DNA of 64,000 nt, from NCBI RefSeq assembly GCF_031954365.1, contig NZ_JAUSVZ010000006.1; one strand, given 5' to 3'. Below are positions 8,536 through 17,340 of the stretch, one piece after another (position 1 is the first letter of the stretch; the number at the start of each line of letters is the position of its first letter). The position numbers were made by a program, and so were the translations under genes. This DNA is from Brevibacillus aydinogluensis (GTDB lineage Bacteria > Bacillota > Bacilli > Brevibacillales > Brevibacillaceae). The notes under the pieces are model-generated. The model saw only the letters and a program-made list of their open reading frames with translations, ran no database searches and had not been told where the DNA came from.

Positions 8536-8550
8536 TGTATACAGCATACA
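8536..8550 (+). promoter_or_regulatory. Candidate operator for the GntR/FadR regulator
   Basis: TGTAT and ATACA form a perfect inverted repeat with a 5-base spacer; the direct repeat ATACAG also occurs twice at 7-base spacing. The site lies about 14 bases after the predicted -10, where repressor binding would block transcription. FadR-subfamily operators are often short TNGTnnnACNA-type palindromes, so autoregulation by the adjacent regulator is a reasonable inference. Confidence 0.5.
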
Positions 8551-8581
8551 GTATTCATGACAGGGGAAGGGTTTGAGGATC

Positions 8582-9265
8582 ATGCCCAGGATTATTAAGC
8601 GCAGCGAGACGCTTCAGGAACAAGTGTACGAATATTTGCGGGAACAGATACTGTTTGGCGGGCTTGCACCGGGGCAGCGGTTGATCGAGGAGCGCTTGTG
8701 TGAAGAGACGGGCGTGAGCCGCAGCCCGATACGCGAAGCGATCCGCCGGCTGGAAAAGGACGGTCTGGTGGTGGTGCAGGCACAGGGAGGGGTCACGGTC
8801 TACGAGCCGACGTTCGAAGATTTTACCTCGCTGTTCGAGTGCCGTCTCCATCTGGAACCGGCGGCCGCCCGTTTTGCCGCCGAGCGCCGGACAGAAGAGG
8901 AATTGGCCGACCTGCAGGAACTGTTGGCACAAATGGCGGACATTGCCCGTGACAGCGACGCCCGCAGAACGCACGAGCTCCATTTCGCTTTTCACCAACG
9001 CATCGCGGAAGCGAGCAAAAACCCATACATGGCCAAAATCATGAACGATCTGAAGGTGCTGATTTCGTTCTACCGCAACGCCATCCTGCAGGTGCACCCG
9101 CATCGGCCGGAGACCGTCATTGCCGAGCACGGGGCGATCCTCGACGCGATTCGCAGGCGCGACGCAGACGCGGCTGCAGCGCGAATGGCTGAGCACATTA
9201 CCTGCGATTTTCGCCTGTGCATGGAAACCAAACGCAGAACAATACGACAAGGAGGGGACCGATGA
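8582..9265 (+). CDS. GntR-family (FadR subfamily) transcriptional regulator
   Basis: A 227-residue regulator. The winged-helix domain (residues ~10-75) contains the classic GntR signature PGQRLIEERLCEETGVSRSPIREAIRRLEKDGLV. The C-terminal helical FCD domain (~80-215) has the metal/ligand residues typical of carboxylate-sensing members: Asp/His within the THELHFAFHQ region, later His residues near EHGAIL and EHITC. The ligand is probably a carboxylic acid. A TTG at 8573 is an alternative start. The stop overlaps the CoA-transferase start (ATGA), so this regulator is the first gene of the operon it likely controls. Confidence 0.9.
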   Translation: MPRIIKRSETLQEQVYEYLREQILFGGLAPGQRLIEERLCEETGVSRSPIREAIRRLEKDGLVVVQAQGGVTVYEPTFEDFTSLFECRLHLEPAAARFAAERRTEEELADLQELLAQMADIARDSDARRTHELHFAFHQRIAEASKNPYMAKIMNDLKVLISFYRNAILQVHPHRPETVIAEHGAILDAIRRRDADAAAARMAEHITCDFRLCMETKRRTIRQGGDR

Positions 9266-10464
9266 ACGCACGAAAACCGCTGCAGGGTGTGCGCGTGCTG
9301 GAACTGGGCACACTGGTGGCCGCGCCGTTCGCCGGCAAGATTTTTGCCGAGTTCGGAGCAGAGGTGATCAAGGTGGAGCCCCCAGAGAAGGGTGACCCGC
9401 TGCGCAACTGGCGGACAATGCACCACGACACGTCCGTCTGGTGGTATGTCCAGGCACGCAACAAAAAATCGATAACCGTTGACATGCGCAAGGAAGAAGG
9501 GCAGGAGATCATCCGCTCGCTGGCCCGTGAAGTGGACATCGTCATCGAAAATTTTCGGCCCGGGACGCTGGAGAAATGGGGGCTTGGTTACGAGGTGCTG
9601 AGCGGAATCAACCCTGGGCTGATCATGGTCCGCATCTCCGGTTACGGGCAGACCGGTCCCTACCGCAGCAAGCCGGGATTCGGCAGCGTGGCGGAAGCAA
9701 TCGGCGGCCTGCGTTACTTGACCGGGTTTCCCGATCGACCGCCGGTGCGGGTGGGCATCGCGATCGGCGACCTTACGGCGGGCCTGTACGCGGTGATTGG
9801 GGCGCTGATGGCGCTTCACGCCCGCAGCCGCTCGCCGGAAGGAAGAGGACAACTGGTGGACGTAGCCTTGTACGAAGCCGTGTTCAGCCTGCTGGAAGGC
9901 GTGCTGCCTGAATACGACCTGAAAGGGGTGGTGCGGGAGCGGACAGGCAGTTCGCTGCCAGGCATCGCGCCATCCAACACCTACCTGTGCGCTGACGGCA
10001 AGTACGTCGTGATCGGCGCCAATGGGGACAGCATCTTTAAGCGGCTAATGCACGCCATCGGCCGCAGCGACCTGGCGGAAGACCCCCGATATGCCACCAA
10101 TCAGGGACGGGCGGAAAACGTAGCATTCATCGATCAGGTGATTGAGGAGTGGACAAAGCAGCATCCACTCCAGGAGGTGCAGCGCCGTCTGGACGAGGCG
10201 GCTGTTCCCGTTGGGCCAATCTACAGCATCGTGGAGATTGTCGAGGACGAACACTACCGGGCACGTAACATGCTGGAGGAAATCCGTCTGCCTGACGGAG
10301 AGACGGTGCTGTTTCCCGGAGTTGTCCCCAAGCTGTCGGAGACGCCCGGCGGACACGAGTGGGTGGGGCCGCGGCTGGGGGAGCACAACGAGGAAATCCT
10401 CAAGGGTCTGCTCAGACTGGATGATGCTGAGCTAGCCCGGCTGAAGGAGAAGAAAGCCATATGA
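9262..10464 (+). CDS. CaiB/BaiF-type CoA-transferase (class III)
   Basis: A 400-residue family III CoA-transferase. It starts with LQGVRVLELGTLVAAPFAGK and has the AEFGAEVIKVEPPEKGDPLR segment, ENFRPGTLEKWGLGYE, and the catalytic-aspartate region in IAIGDLTAGLYA. These enzymes move CoA between carboxylic acids, often from succinyl-CoA. The ATG at 9262 follows GGAGGGG and overlaps the previous stop; the next start overlaps this stop, again as ATGA. With the downstream lyase and TRAP transporter the likely job is to activate an imported dicarboxylic acid to its CoA thioester. SUGCT-type enzymes of this family act on glutarate and 3-hydroxy-3-methylglutarate. Confidence 0.9.
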   Translation: MNARKPLQGVRVLELGTLVAAPFAGKIFAEFGAEVIKVEPPEKGDPLRNWRTMHHDTSVWWYVQARNKKSITVDMRKEEGQEIIRSLAREVDIVIENFRPGTLEKWGLGYEVLSGINPGLIMVRISGYGQTGPYRSKPGFGSVAEAIGGLRYLTGFPDRPPVRVGIAIGDLTAGLYAVIGALMALHARSRSPEGRGQLVDVALYEAVFSLLEGVLPEYDLKGVVRERTGSSLPGIAPSNTYLCADGKYVVIGANGDSIFKRLMHAIGRSDLAEDPRYATNQGRAENVAFIDQVIEEWTKQHPLQEVQRRLDEAAVPVGPIYSIVEIVEDEHYRARNMLEEIRLPDGETVLFPGVVPKLSETPGGHEWVGPRLGEHNEEILKGLLRLDDAELARLKEKKAI

Positions 10465-11360
10465 CGACAGACGTGACGATCATCGAAGTGGGGCCGCGTG
10501 ACGGCTTGCAAAACGAACCGTGCTTCATCCCGACTGAGAAAAAGCTGCGTCTGATCGGCATGCTTGTCAATGCGGGCCTGCGCCGGATCGAGGCGGTGTC
10601 GTTTGTCCATCCGCAGCGCGTGCCCCAGATGGCCGATGCTGAAGCGGTGATGGACGGGCTCCCCCGGGTGTCCGGGGTCTCGTTTGCCGCGCTCATTCCC
10701 AATCGGAGGGGATTTGAGCGGGCGGCAGCGTGCCGGCTGGACGAAATCAACTGGGTCACTTCCGCCAGTCCGGCGTTCAACCGGCACAACATCAACCAGA
10801 CGATTGAGGAAAATCTGGATGCCTTCCGCGAGCTTGTTCCGCTGGTCCGGCAGGCGGGGCAGCGGATCCGTTTTTCCATCGCCACCAGTTTCGGGTGTCC
10901 GTTCTCTGGAAGGGTAGATCCGGACGTCGTGCTCCAGTTGGCCGAGCAGGCGATTGCCGCTGGTGCGGATGAGATCGGTATCGCCGACACGATCGGCATC
11001 GCGGTTCCGGACGAAGTGTACGCGCTGTCCAGACGGCTGATCGACGCCGTGGGGACGGAGCGAATCGCGCTGCATCTGCACGACACCCGCGGCTTGGCGC
11101 TGGCAAACACGTACGCCGCTTACACGGCGGGAATCCGCAGCTTCGAGACAGCGGTCGGCGGACTGGGCGGCTGTCCGTTTGCGCCGGGCGCTGCCGGCAA
11201 CGCGGCGACGGAGGATGTCGTGTACATGTTTGAACGGATGAAGGTGCGTACCGGAGTAGATTTTTCCAAGCTGCTGGACGCTGCCGATTATGCCGTCAGC
11301 CTTTCCAAGCGCAAGCCGCTTGGCCGCATCCGGCTGGTTGAATCGAAAAAACGCCAATGA
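10461..11360 (+). CDS. Hydroxymethylglutaryl-CoA lyase-like enzyme
   Basis: A 299-residue DRE-TIM metallolyase. The N-terminal VGPRDGLQNE carries catalytic Arg and Asp; metal-ligand histidines appear in LHLHDTRGLALAN; the C-terminal GLGGCPFAPGAAGNAATED holds the conserved loop cysteine of HMG-CoA lyases. Such enzymes split HMG-CoA into acetoacetate and acetyl-CoA; some relatives cleave other 3-hydroxyacyl-CoA esters. It is translationally coupled to the CoA-transferase. No leucine-degradation genes are near, so HMG-CoA probably comes from the imported acid and not from leucine. Confidence 0.88.
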   Translation: MTTDVTIIEVGPRDGLQNEPCFIPTEKKLRLIGMLVNAGLRRIEAVSFVHPQRVPQMADAEAVMDGLPRVSGVSFAALIPNRRGFERAAACRLDEINWVTSASPAFNRHNINQTIEENLDAFRELVPLVRQAGQRIRFSIATSFGCPFSGRVDPDVVLQLAEQAIAAGADEIGIADTIGIAVPDEVYALSRRLIDAVGTERIALHLHDTRGLALANTYAAYTAGIRSFETAVGGLGGCPFAPGAAGNAATEDVVYMFERMKVRTGVDFSKLLDAADYAVSLSKRKPLGRIRLVESKKRQ

Positions 11361-11397
11361 TTAACGATTCACTGATGACCAAGGGAGGAAAACCACA

Positions 11398-12459
11398 ATG
11401 AAAAAAAGTTGGATCAGCGTATGGACGACGATCGGACTACTGGGCAGTCTGCTGGCCGGCTGCGGCGGAGCGGCGGCACCAGGGGGCACTGCGGCTGACG
11501 GCACGTCAGGCGGGCAGGTGGCATCCGCTGACGGCTACCAGGAGGCGACCATCCGTCTCGCCTACAACCTGCCGCAGGACCATCACATCGCGCGCGGGGT
11601 GGAAGAGTTCGCAAAAAAAGTGACGGAGCGCTCCGGCGGCAAGGTGAAAATCCAGGTGTATCCGGCCGGGCAACTGCTGAGCGACAAGGAAATGAACCAG
11701 GCGATCCTGACGGGCGGCGTCGAGATGGGGGTCAACACGTCCACGCTGTGGTCGTCGGTGGTGCCGGCGATGGGTATTTTTGACGTGCCGTTCGCGTTTC
11801 CCACCTACGAGCTGGCGGGCAAGGCCCTGGCCGGACCTGTCGGACAAAAGCTGAATGCGGAGATGGAGAAGAAGGGGGCCAAAGTGCTGATGTACGCCGA
11901 CTATGGCTATGCCCAATTCGCCAACAGCGTCCGCCCGCTGACCAAGCCGGAAGACTTTCACGGACTGAAAATTCGCAGCATCGGTCACATCCCGTCGGTG
12001 ATGATCCAGGCGTACGGCGCGGCCCCTGTCTTTATGGGCGCAGGTGAAGTGTACATGGCGCTGCAGCGCAAGACGATCGACGGCGCCACCTCCGGCACGA
12101 CAGCGATGGTGCAACGCAAGTACGACGAGGTGTCACGCTATTTGACCGTCGTCAACTACGCCTACCTGGAATTCCTGCTCGCAGTGAACAAGCAGTACTG
12201 GGACGCGCTGCCGCCCAAAACGCAGGAACTGTTGACCGAGACGGCCAGGGAGACGGAAGAGTGGATCCGCAAACAGGCAGAAGAAGAGGACAAACAGACG
12301 ACCGAGCAGTTGAAACAAAGAGGCATGGACGTGTACGTGGTGCCGGAGAGCGACCTGCCGCAGTGGAAGGAAGCGGCCAAGCCCGCCTGGGACGAGTACC
12401 TGAAAACCGCCGGGGACTTGGGCAAAGAGCTGCTGGACGACGTGCAGAACATCAAGTAA
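11398..12459 (+). CDS. TRAP transporter substrate-binding lipoprotein (DctP family)
   Basis: A 353-residue exported solute-binding protein. A lipoprotein signal ends at LLAGCGG near residue 22, so it is anchored outside the membrane. The DctP fold is indicated by the early HHIARGVEEFAKKV region, the GLKIRSIG segment whose Arg normally holds the substrate carboxylate, and the helix MALQRKTIDGATSG. It lies 37 bases after the lyase gene behind AGGGAGG, within the same operon. The ligand is probably an organic acid; identity is inferred only from the neighbours. Confidence 0.92.
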   Translation: MKKSWISVWTTIGLLGSLLAGCGGAAAPGGTAADGTSGGQVASADGYQEATIRLAYNLPQDHHIARGVEEFAKKVTERSGGKVKIQVYPAGQLLSDKEMNQAILTGGVEMGVNTSTLWSSVVPAMGIFDVPFAFPTYELAGKALAGPVGQKLNAEMEKKGAKVLMYADYGYAQFANSVRPLTKPEDFHGLKIRSIGHIPSVMIQAYGAAPVFMGAGEVYMALQRKTIDGATSGTTAMVQRKYDEVSRYLTVVNYAYLEFLLAVNKQYWDALPPKTQELLTETARETEEWIRKQAEEEDKQTTEQLKQRGMDVYVVPESDLPQWKEAAKPAWDEYLKTAGDLGKELLDDVQNIK

Positions 12460-12494
12460 CCGTGCGGCAGTATGCGAGAAAGGGAGGACGCTGA

Positions 12495-13001
12495 ATGAAA
12501 TGGTTTTCTTACCTGTACCGCTGGCTGGACCGCTTGATCCTGTGGGGGGGAATTGCGGCGGGGATCCTGATCGTGGTGACGACGGGCATGATTTTTTACG
12601 AGATTGTCTCCCGTTCGCTCTTTGACGCCCCAACTGCCTGGGCCACCGAGCTGTCCGTTTACGCGATCATCGGCAGTTGTTTCATCGGGGCGGCGTACGC
12701 GGTCCGGGTAGACGCCCACATCAAGGTGGATTTGCTCCTGCACAACGTGCCGGCCGCCGCGCGGCGCTGGCTGCTGATCGTTTCCGCCCTGCTGGGGCTC
12801 GCGTTCAGCCTGCTGTTTGCCATCTTCAGCTGGGAACACGTCAAGCGGTCGATGGAGCTCGGTTTTACCTCCACCTCGCTCTTGCAGATACCCATGTACA
12901 TTCCTGAAATGCTGCTGCCGATTGGCGGCACGCTGCTGAGTCTCGCCTTTCTGCTGCAGGCGGTGGACTGCATACGCGGCGGGAAAGGGGGCGAGGCGTA
13001 A
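12495..13001 (+). CDS. TRAP transporter small permease (DctQ family)
   Basis: A 168-residue membrane protein with four hydrophobic segments, the length and layout expected of DctQ. The second segment region contains VSRSLFDAPTAWATELSVYA, similar to the W-x-x-E pattern of the family. It joins the large permease to form the membrane part of a Na+- or H+-driven TRAP transporter. Its stop TAA shares one base with the next ATG, showing tight coupling. Confidence 0.88.
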   Translation: MKWFSYLYRWLDRLILWGGIAAGILIVVTTGMIFYEIVSRSLFDAPTAWATELSVYAIIGSCFIGAAYAVRVDAHIKVDLLLHNVPAAARRWLLIVSALLGLAFSLLFAIFSWEHVKRSMELGFTSTSLLQIPMYIPEMLLPIGGTLLSLAFLLQAVDCIRGGKGGEA

Positions 13002-14275
13002 TGGGCCTGTTTTTTACAGGCGGCATGGCCGCACTGCTCTTGATCGGTGTGCCGGTGGCCTTTGCCCTCTCGCTGTTGGCAGCAGTCGGTCTGTACTGGT
13101 TCAATGGCGGCGTGCTGGGGCTGCACCAGATTCCCATCATCGCATACAAATCGCTGGATGACTTTACCATCAGTGCACTGCCGATGTACGTGCTGATGAG
13201 TCAGATTCTGCTCTACAGCGGCGTAGGCAGGGAGCTGTACGAAATGGCCAGCCGCTGGTTGCGTCATCTGCCGGGCGGCCTCGGGCTGGCCACACTGTTG
13301 TGCTGCGGTATCTTTTCCGCCATCTCCGGTTCCAGCGTGGCGACGGCAGTGACGATCGGCACGGTGGCAATACCCGAAATGACCACACGGGGTTATGACA
13401 AAAAAACGGTGTTGGGTCTGTTGGCGGCGGGCGGTACCTTGGGCATCCTGATCCCGCCCAGCGTCCCAATGATCATCTACGGCTCGGTCACCGGCGAATC
13501 GGTCGGCAAGCTGTTTATCGCCGGAGTCGTGCCGGGTATTGTGCTGCTGGTGATTTTTATGGTGTACGCGTCGTGGAGCATGCGCCATATCAAAGACGCG
13601 CCGGCCAGCTGGCAGGAGCGTTGGCAGGGGACGCGCAAAGCAGTCTGGGGTCTCTTGATGCCTGTTTTGATCATCGGCGGCATCTACACCGGGGTGTTCA
13701 CCCCCACCGAGGCGGCTGCCGTCGGCGTAGTATTCAGCCTGCTGGTGGCGGGGATCGTCTACCGCAGCCTCACCTGGGCCAACATCAAAAACATCCTGCT
13801 GTCAACCGTCGCAACCAACGCGATGATCCTGTTCATCATCGTCGGGGCGATGCTGTTCGGCTTCATTCTCACCTCCCTGCAGATTCCGCAGGCGATGACG
13901 GAGATGGCCACCAGCCTGCCGGTCTCGAAGTGGGTCGTGTTCATCCTGATCAACCTGCTCCTGCTCGTGCTCGGATGCTTCCTGGAGACGGTCTCCATCC
14001 TAGTCATCACTCTGCCCATTTTGTATCCGATCATCACGTCTCTGGGCTTTGACCCCATCTGGTTTGCCATCATCATGGTGGTCAACATGGAGCTGGCCCT
14101 GATTACGCCGCCCGTGGGACTGAACCTGTTTGTGCTCAAGGGCGTCGACCCGTCCACGCCGATCGCCCTGATTGTGCGCGGCGCGGCCCCGTACGCCGTG
14201 ATCATGCTGGCGTTCATCGCGTTGTTGGCGTTTTTCCCGGAGCTAGCGACAGGACTGATTGGCCACGTGAAATAA
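13001..14275 (+). CDS. TRAP transporter large permease (DctM family)
   Basis: A 424-residue polytopic protein of the DctM family. Diagnostic segments are FSAISGSSVATAVTIGTVAIPEM, LAAGGTLGILIPPSVPMIIYG, YTGVFTPTEAAAVGV and LITPPVGLNLFVLKGV. It forms the elevator-type transport domain. As the last gene of the operon it is followed by an intrinsic terminator about 90 bases downstream. Confidence 0.93.
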   Translation: MGLFFTGGMAALLLIGVPVAFALSLLAAVGLYWFNGGVLGLHQIPIIAYKSLDDFTISALPMYVLMSQILLYSGVGRELYEMASRWLRHLPGGLGLATLLCCGIFSAISGSSVATAVTIGTVAIPEMTTRGYDKKTVLGLLAAGGTLGILIPPSVPMIIYGSVTGESVGKLFIAGVVPGIVLLVIFMVYASWSMRHIKDAPASWQERWQGTRKAVWGLLMPVLIIGGIYTGVFTPTEAAAVGVVFSLLVAGIVYRSLTWANIKNILLSTVATNAMILFIIVGAMLFGFILTSLQIPQAMTEMATSLPVSKWVVFILINLLLLVLGCFLETVSILVITLPILYPIITSLGFDPIWFAIIMVVNMELALITPPVGLNLFVLKGVDPSTPIALIVRGAAPYAVIMLAFIALLAFFPELATGLIGHVK

Positions 14276-14365
14276 CGCTTGTACCTCCTCTGCCCCTTTC
14301 TTGAGGCCGAGGGAGTCGGTTGTCACGTGCAGACGGCAGCAGCGAAAAGCAGCATCGAGCAGCCG

Positions 14366-14402
14366 AGCCGAACCGCCTAAGGCAGGTTCGGCTTCTCTTT
14401 TG
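14366..14402 (+). terminator. Intrinsic terminator after the TRAP operon
   Basis: AGCCGAACC and GGTTCGGCT form a perfect 9-bp stem around a loop that itself contains GCCT/AGGC, followed by TTCTCTTTT. It ends the gntR-to-dctM transcript and lies just before yunB. Confidence 0.85.
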
Positions 14403-14444
14403 CCCCCCTCCCGCATAGGATGTACCAACTGGGAGGTGACGGGC

Positions 14445-15158
14445 GTGGCGCTTTTTCGACCCCGTCGGCGATGGAGAAATCCGCTTTCGCGCACGAAAGC
14501 TTTTTTTATCGCGCTGGTCATATTTTTCGTGTTGATGATCCAGTTTCTGGTGTTTGTCGAGAAACGTATGAAGCCGACGCTGCTGATCCTGGCGTCACAA
14601 AAGGCGGAGCAGTTGGCCAAACAGGCCATCACCGACGCGGTGACGAAGCGGATCACGCAGCAGGGTGTAGACTTCAACCAGATCGTCAAGATTGAAAAGG
14701 ACAATGAGGGAAAAATTCAGGCGTACCAGTTCAATTTCAAGGAATATTCGCGGATTGTGGGGGAAACCACGTCCCGCGTACAGCAGCGATTGAGGGAATT
14801 GGAAGACGAAAAAGTGGATCGGTACATCCCCCTCGGATTGGCGACGGGCAACAGCTTCCTGGCGCAGATGGGGCCGGAACTTCCCGTCACTTTTGTGCCG
14901 ATCGGAGCGGTAAAGACGCGCCTTAATACGGAGATGAAAGAAGCGGGAATCAACATGGTCCTGGTCACGGTGTACATCTACGTCGAAGTCGATTTACGGA
15001 TCGTCATCCCGTTTGCCACCGACCAGAAGACGGTGACCACCAAAATTCCGATTACTCACTCGCTCGTCATCGGCGACGTGCCGCAGTACCTGTACAACAA
15101 TCCTGACGGAAAACCGGACGTGCCAAGACCGGATGATCAACCGGACGACATGCCGTAA
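14445..15158 (+). CDS. yunB: Sporulation protein YunB
   Basis: A 237-residue protein with one N-terminal transmembrane helix (residues ~20-42) and an extracytoplasmic domain. Family-like segments include FVEKRMKPTLLILASQKAEQLAKQAI and the later GLATGNSFLAQMGPELPVTF. YunB is produced in the mother cell during spore formation in B. subtilis. I chose the GTG at 14445, which follows GGGAGG; longer in-frame extensions run through the preceding terminator and are not credible. The C-terminus is Pro/Asp-rich. In B. subtilis yunB adjoins lytH; here the riboflavin operon separates them. Confidence 0.88.
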   Translation: MALFRPRRRWRNPLSRTKAFFIALVIFFVLMIQFLVFVEKRMKPTLLILASQKAEQLAKQAITDAVTKRITQQGVDFNQIVKIEKDNEGKIQAYQFNFKEYSRIVGETTSRVQQRLRELEDEKVDRYIPLGLATGNSFLAQMGPELPVTFVPIGAVKTRLNTEMKEAGINMVLVTVYIYVEVDLRIVIPFATDQKTVTTKIPITHSLVIGDVPQYLYNNPDGKPDVPRPDDQPDDMP

Positions 15159-15240
15159 GGAGAAGCACGACGAGTCAATTACCGAAAAAAGTGTTGGACC
15201 CGTCTGAATATGTGGTATAATGCCCGTAACTGAATACCAA

Positions 15241-15381
15241 CCTTCAGGGCAGGGTGAAATTCCCGACCGGCGGTGATGACGAACGCACGTCTCAGCCCGC
15301 GACTCGCTTTTGGCTTTAGGCCGACAGCGACTGACTTGGTGAAATTCCAAGGCCGACGGTACAGTCCGGATGGGAGAAGGT
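15241..15381 (+). promoter_or_regulatory. FMN riboswitch (RFN element)
   Basis: The leader contains the conserved RFN segments in order: TTCAGGGCAGGGTGAAATTC, CCGACCGGCGGTGAT, a variable helix, TTGGTGAAATTCCAAGGCCG, then ACAGTCCGGATGGGAGAAGG. This aptamer binds FMN and lowers expression of the riboflavin genes. It is followed by an intrinsic terminator and then ribD, so control is most likely transcriptional attenuation. It occupies most of the 348-base gap between yunB and ribD. A -10-like TATAAT lies just upstream near 15216. Confidence 0.97.
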
Positions 15382-15441
15382 ATTTGGTGAGCCTGTGCAT
15401 CCGTTTGTTGAAAAAACGGACAGCAACAGGCTTATTCCCCT

Positions 15442-15472
15442 ATGCCCTGATCCGACATCAGGGCATTTTTTG
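15442..15472 (+). terminator. FMN-responsive terminator of the rib leader
   Basis: ATGCCCTGAT and ATCAGGGCAT form a perfect 10-bp stem with a 6-base loop, followed by six T. It sits about 60 bases after the aptamer and 35 before ribD, as expected for the expression platform. Confidence 0.9.
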
Positions 15473-15506
15473 TTGGGGCGAAAACGAAGCGGGAAAGGAG
15501 CGCACG

Positions 15507-16613
15507 ATGGAACACGACACACGATTCATGGCACTGGCGCTGCAGCTGGCGCGTTCCGCCGCGGGACAGACCAGCCCCAATCCGCTGGTGGGGGCCGTGG
15601 TGGTAAAAGACGGCGAGGTCGTCGGCATGGGCGCCCACCTGAAAGCGGGCGAGCCGCATGCGGAGGTGCACGCGCTGCGGATGGCCGGCGAACGGGCAAG
15701 AGGAGCCACCTTGTACGTCACGCTGGAGCCGTGCAGCCATTACGGACGTACGCCTCCCTGCGCCGATGCAGTCATCCAGGCGGGGATCAGCCGTGTGGTG
15801 GTGGCCGTGCTGGACCCCAATCCACAGGTGGCGGGGCAGGGGGTGTCCCGCCTGATCGACGCTGGCGTAGAGGTCACCGTCGGCATTGGGGAGACGGAGG
15901 CTCGGCGGCTCAACGAAGTCTTTTTCCACTACATCACCACCCGGCGACCGTTCGTCACCGTGAAGACGGCCAGCACTTTGGACGGCAAAATCGCCACCGT
16001 GACGGGGCACAGCCGCTGGATCACGGGAGAGGAAGCGCGCGGGCAGGTGCACGAACTGCGCCGGCAAACCGACGCGATTCTCGTCGGGGTTGGGACGGTA
16101 ATCGCCGACGACCCCGAGCTGACCGCCCGGACGTCGGGCAGGGTGACAGGACGTCAGCCGGTGCGGGTCATTTTGGACAGGCAGCTGCGCACACCGCTGG
16201 ATGCCCGCGTGGTGAATGACGGCAAGGCGCCGACGTGGATTGTCACCTCGGCGGATGCGCCGGCAGAGAAGCGGGCGGCGCTGGAGGAGCGCGGCGTGAC
16301 GGTAATCGTGCCGGACGGATTGGTCACGGTGGAGAGGGTGCTGGACGAATTGGGAGCGCGCGGCATCACCTCGCTGTTGGTAGAAGGCGGTGCGGAGGTA
16401 AACGGTTCGTTTCTGGGCGCGCGGGCGGTCCAAAAGATCGTCGCCTACCTCTCCATGAAGCTGGTCGGCGGCGCCGGCGCCCCCACTCCGTTTGGCGGCC
16501 AGGGGCTGGAACGGATGGACGAGGCGGTGCAGCTGGCCGATGTCGAGTGGGAGCAGGTGGGACCGCACGACCTGCGGATCACCGGTTACCCCGTCTGGGA
16601 TGCGCAATCGTGA
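15507..16613 (+). CDS. ribD: Bifunctional riboflavin deaminase/reductase RibD
   Basis: A 368-residue enzyme for the second and third steps of riboflavin synthesis. The N-terminal zinc deaminase domain shows GEPHAEVHAL (His/Glu) and LEPCSHYGRTPPCADA (two Cys). The C-terminal reductase domain begins near residue 148 with FVTVKTASTLDGKIAT and includes ITGEEAR, DAILVGVGTVIADDP and LLVEGGAEVNGSFL. The ATG at 15507 follows GAAAGGAG. It heads the riboswitch-controlled operon. Confidence 0.96.
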   Translation: MEHDTRFMALALQLARSAAGQTSPNPLVGAVVVKDGEVVGMGAHLKAGEPHAEVHALRMAGERARGATLYVTLEPCSHYGRTPPCADAVIQAGISRVVVAVLDPNPQVAGQGVSRLIDAGVEVTVGIGETEARRLNEVFFHYITTRRPFVTVKTASTLDGKIATVTGHSRWITGEEARGQVHELRRQTDAILVGVGTVIADDPELTARTSGRVTGRQPVRVILDRQLRTPLDARVVNDGKAPTWIVTSADAPAEKRAALEERGVTVIVPDGLVTVERVLDELGARGITSLLVEGGAEVNGSFLGARAVQKIVAYLSMKLVGGAGAPTPFGGQGLERMDEAVQLADVEWEQVGPHDLRITGYPVWDAQS

Positions 16614-16636
16614 GAAACGAGGAGGAGTGCGACGCC

Positions 16637-17296
16637 ATGTTTACCGGACTGGTAGAAGAAGTGGGCGTAGTGGAGAGCGTGACGGGTGACGGCAAGGCAT
16701 GCCGCATGGTGATCCGTGCCGAACGGGTGCTGGAAGGTGTCCGCATCGGCGACAGCATTGCCGTCAACGGCGTCTGCCTGACCGTAACATCTCATAGCGA
16801 TCGTCACTTCAGTGTGGACGTGATGCCGGAGACCCTGAACAAAACCAGTTTGCGGCAGGCAAAACGGGGGCAGAGCGTCAACCTGGAGCGGGCGATGAGG
16901 CTGGGGGACCGCTTTGGCGGCCACATCGTCTCCGGCCACGTGGACGGGACGGGAACCATTCTCTCGCGCCACCCGCATGCCAACGCGGTGCTGTTTCGGA
17001 TCGGAGCGGAGCCGGATCTGCTCAAATACGTGGTGCCGCGCGGCTCGATCTGCCTGGACGGCATCAGCCTGACGGTCGTCGATGTGGACGCAGAAAGCTT
17101 TTCCGTCTCCATCATCCCGCACACCTTGGCCCACACCAATCTGCGGGACAAGCAGATCGGGGATCCGGTCAACCTCGAAGCGGACGTCATCGGCAAGTAC
17201 GTGGAGCGACTGCTGGCGTGGCGCTCTGAACAGCCGCAGCAGGAGCGGCGGACGGGGCTTACGCCGGAGTTTTTGCGAGAGCACGGGTTCCTCTGA
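16637..17296 (+). CDS. ribE: Riboflavin synthase alpha chain
   Basis: A 219-residue protein with two lumazine-binding repeats, each opening with a similar motif: MFTGLVEEVG at the start and GGHIVSGHVDGTG near residue 95. VNGVCLTVT and LDGISLTVV are the paired internal signatures. The enzyme dismutates two 6,7-dimethyl-8-ribityllumazine molecules to riboflavin. The ATG at 16637 is preceded by GAGGAG. The C-terminal tail after residue 195 is polar and variable. Confidence 0.95.
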   Translation: MFTGLVEEVGVVESVTGDGKACRMVIRAERVLEGVRIGDSIAVNGVCLTVTSHSDRHFSVDVMPETLNKTSLRQAKRGQSVNLERAMRLGDRFGGHIVSGHVDGTGTILSRHPHANAVLFRIGAEPDLLKYVVPRGSICLDGISLTVVDVDAESFSVSIIPHTLAHTNLRDKQIGDPVNLEADVIGKYVERLLAWRSEQPQQERRTGLTPEFLREHGFL

Positions 17297-17340
17297 TGGA
17301 ATCGACGGGTGCTGTCAAAACAGAAGGGAGGGAACCAATC

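Noticed and set aside
15273..15506. In-frame N-terminal extension of ribD
   Set aside because: It would translate the FMN riboswitch and its terminator; the ATG at 15507 has a strong SD and matches RibD length.
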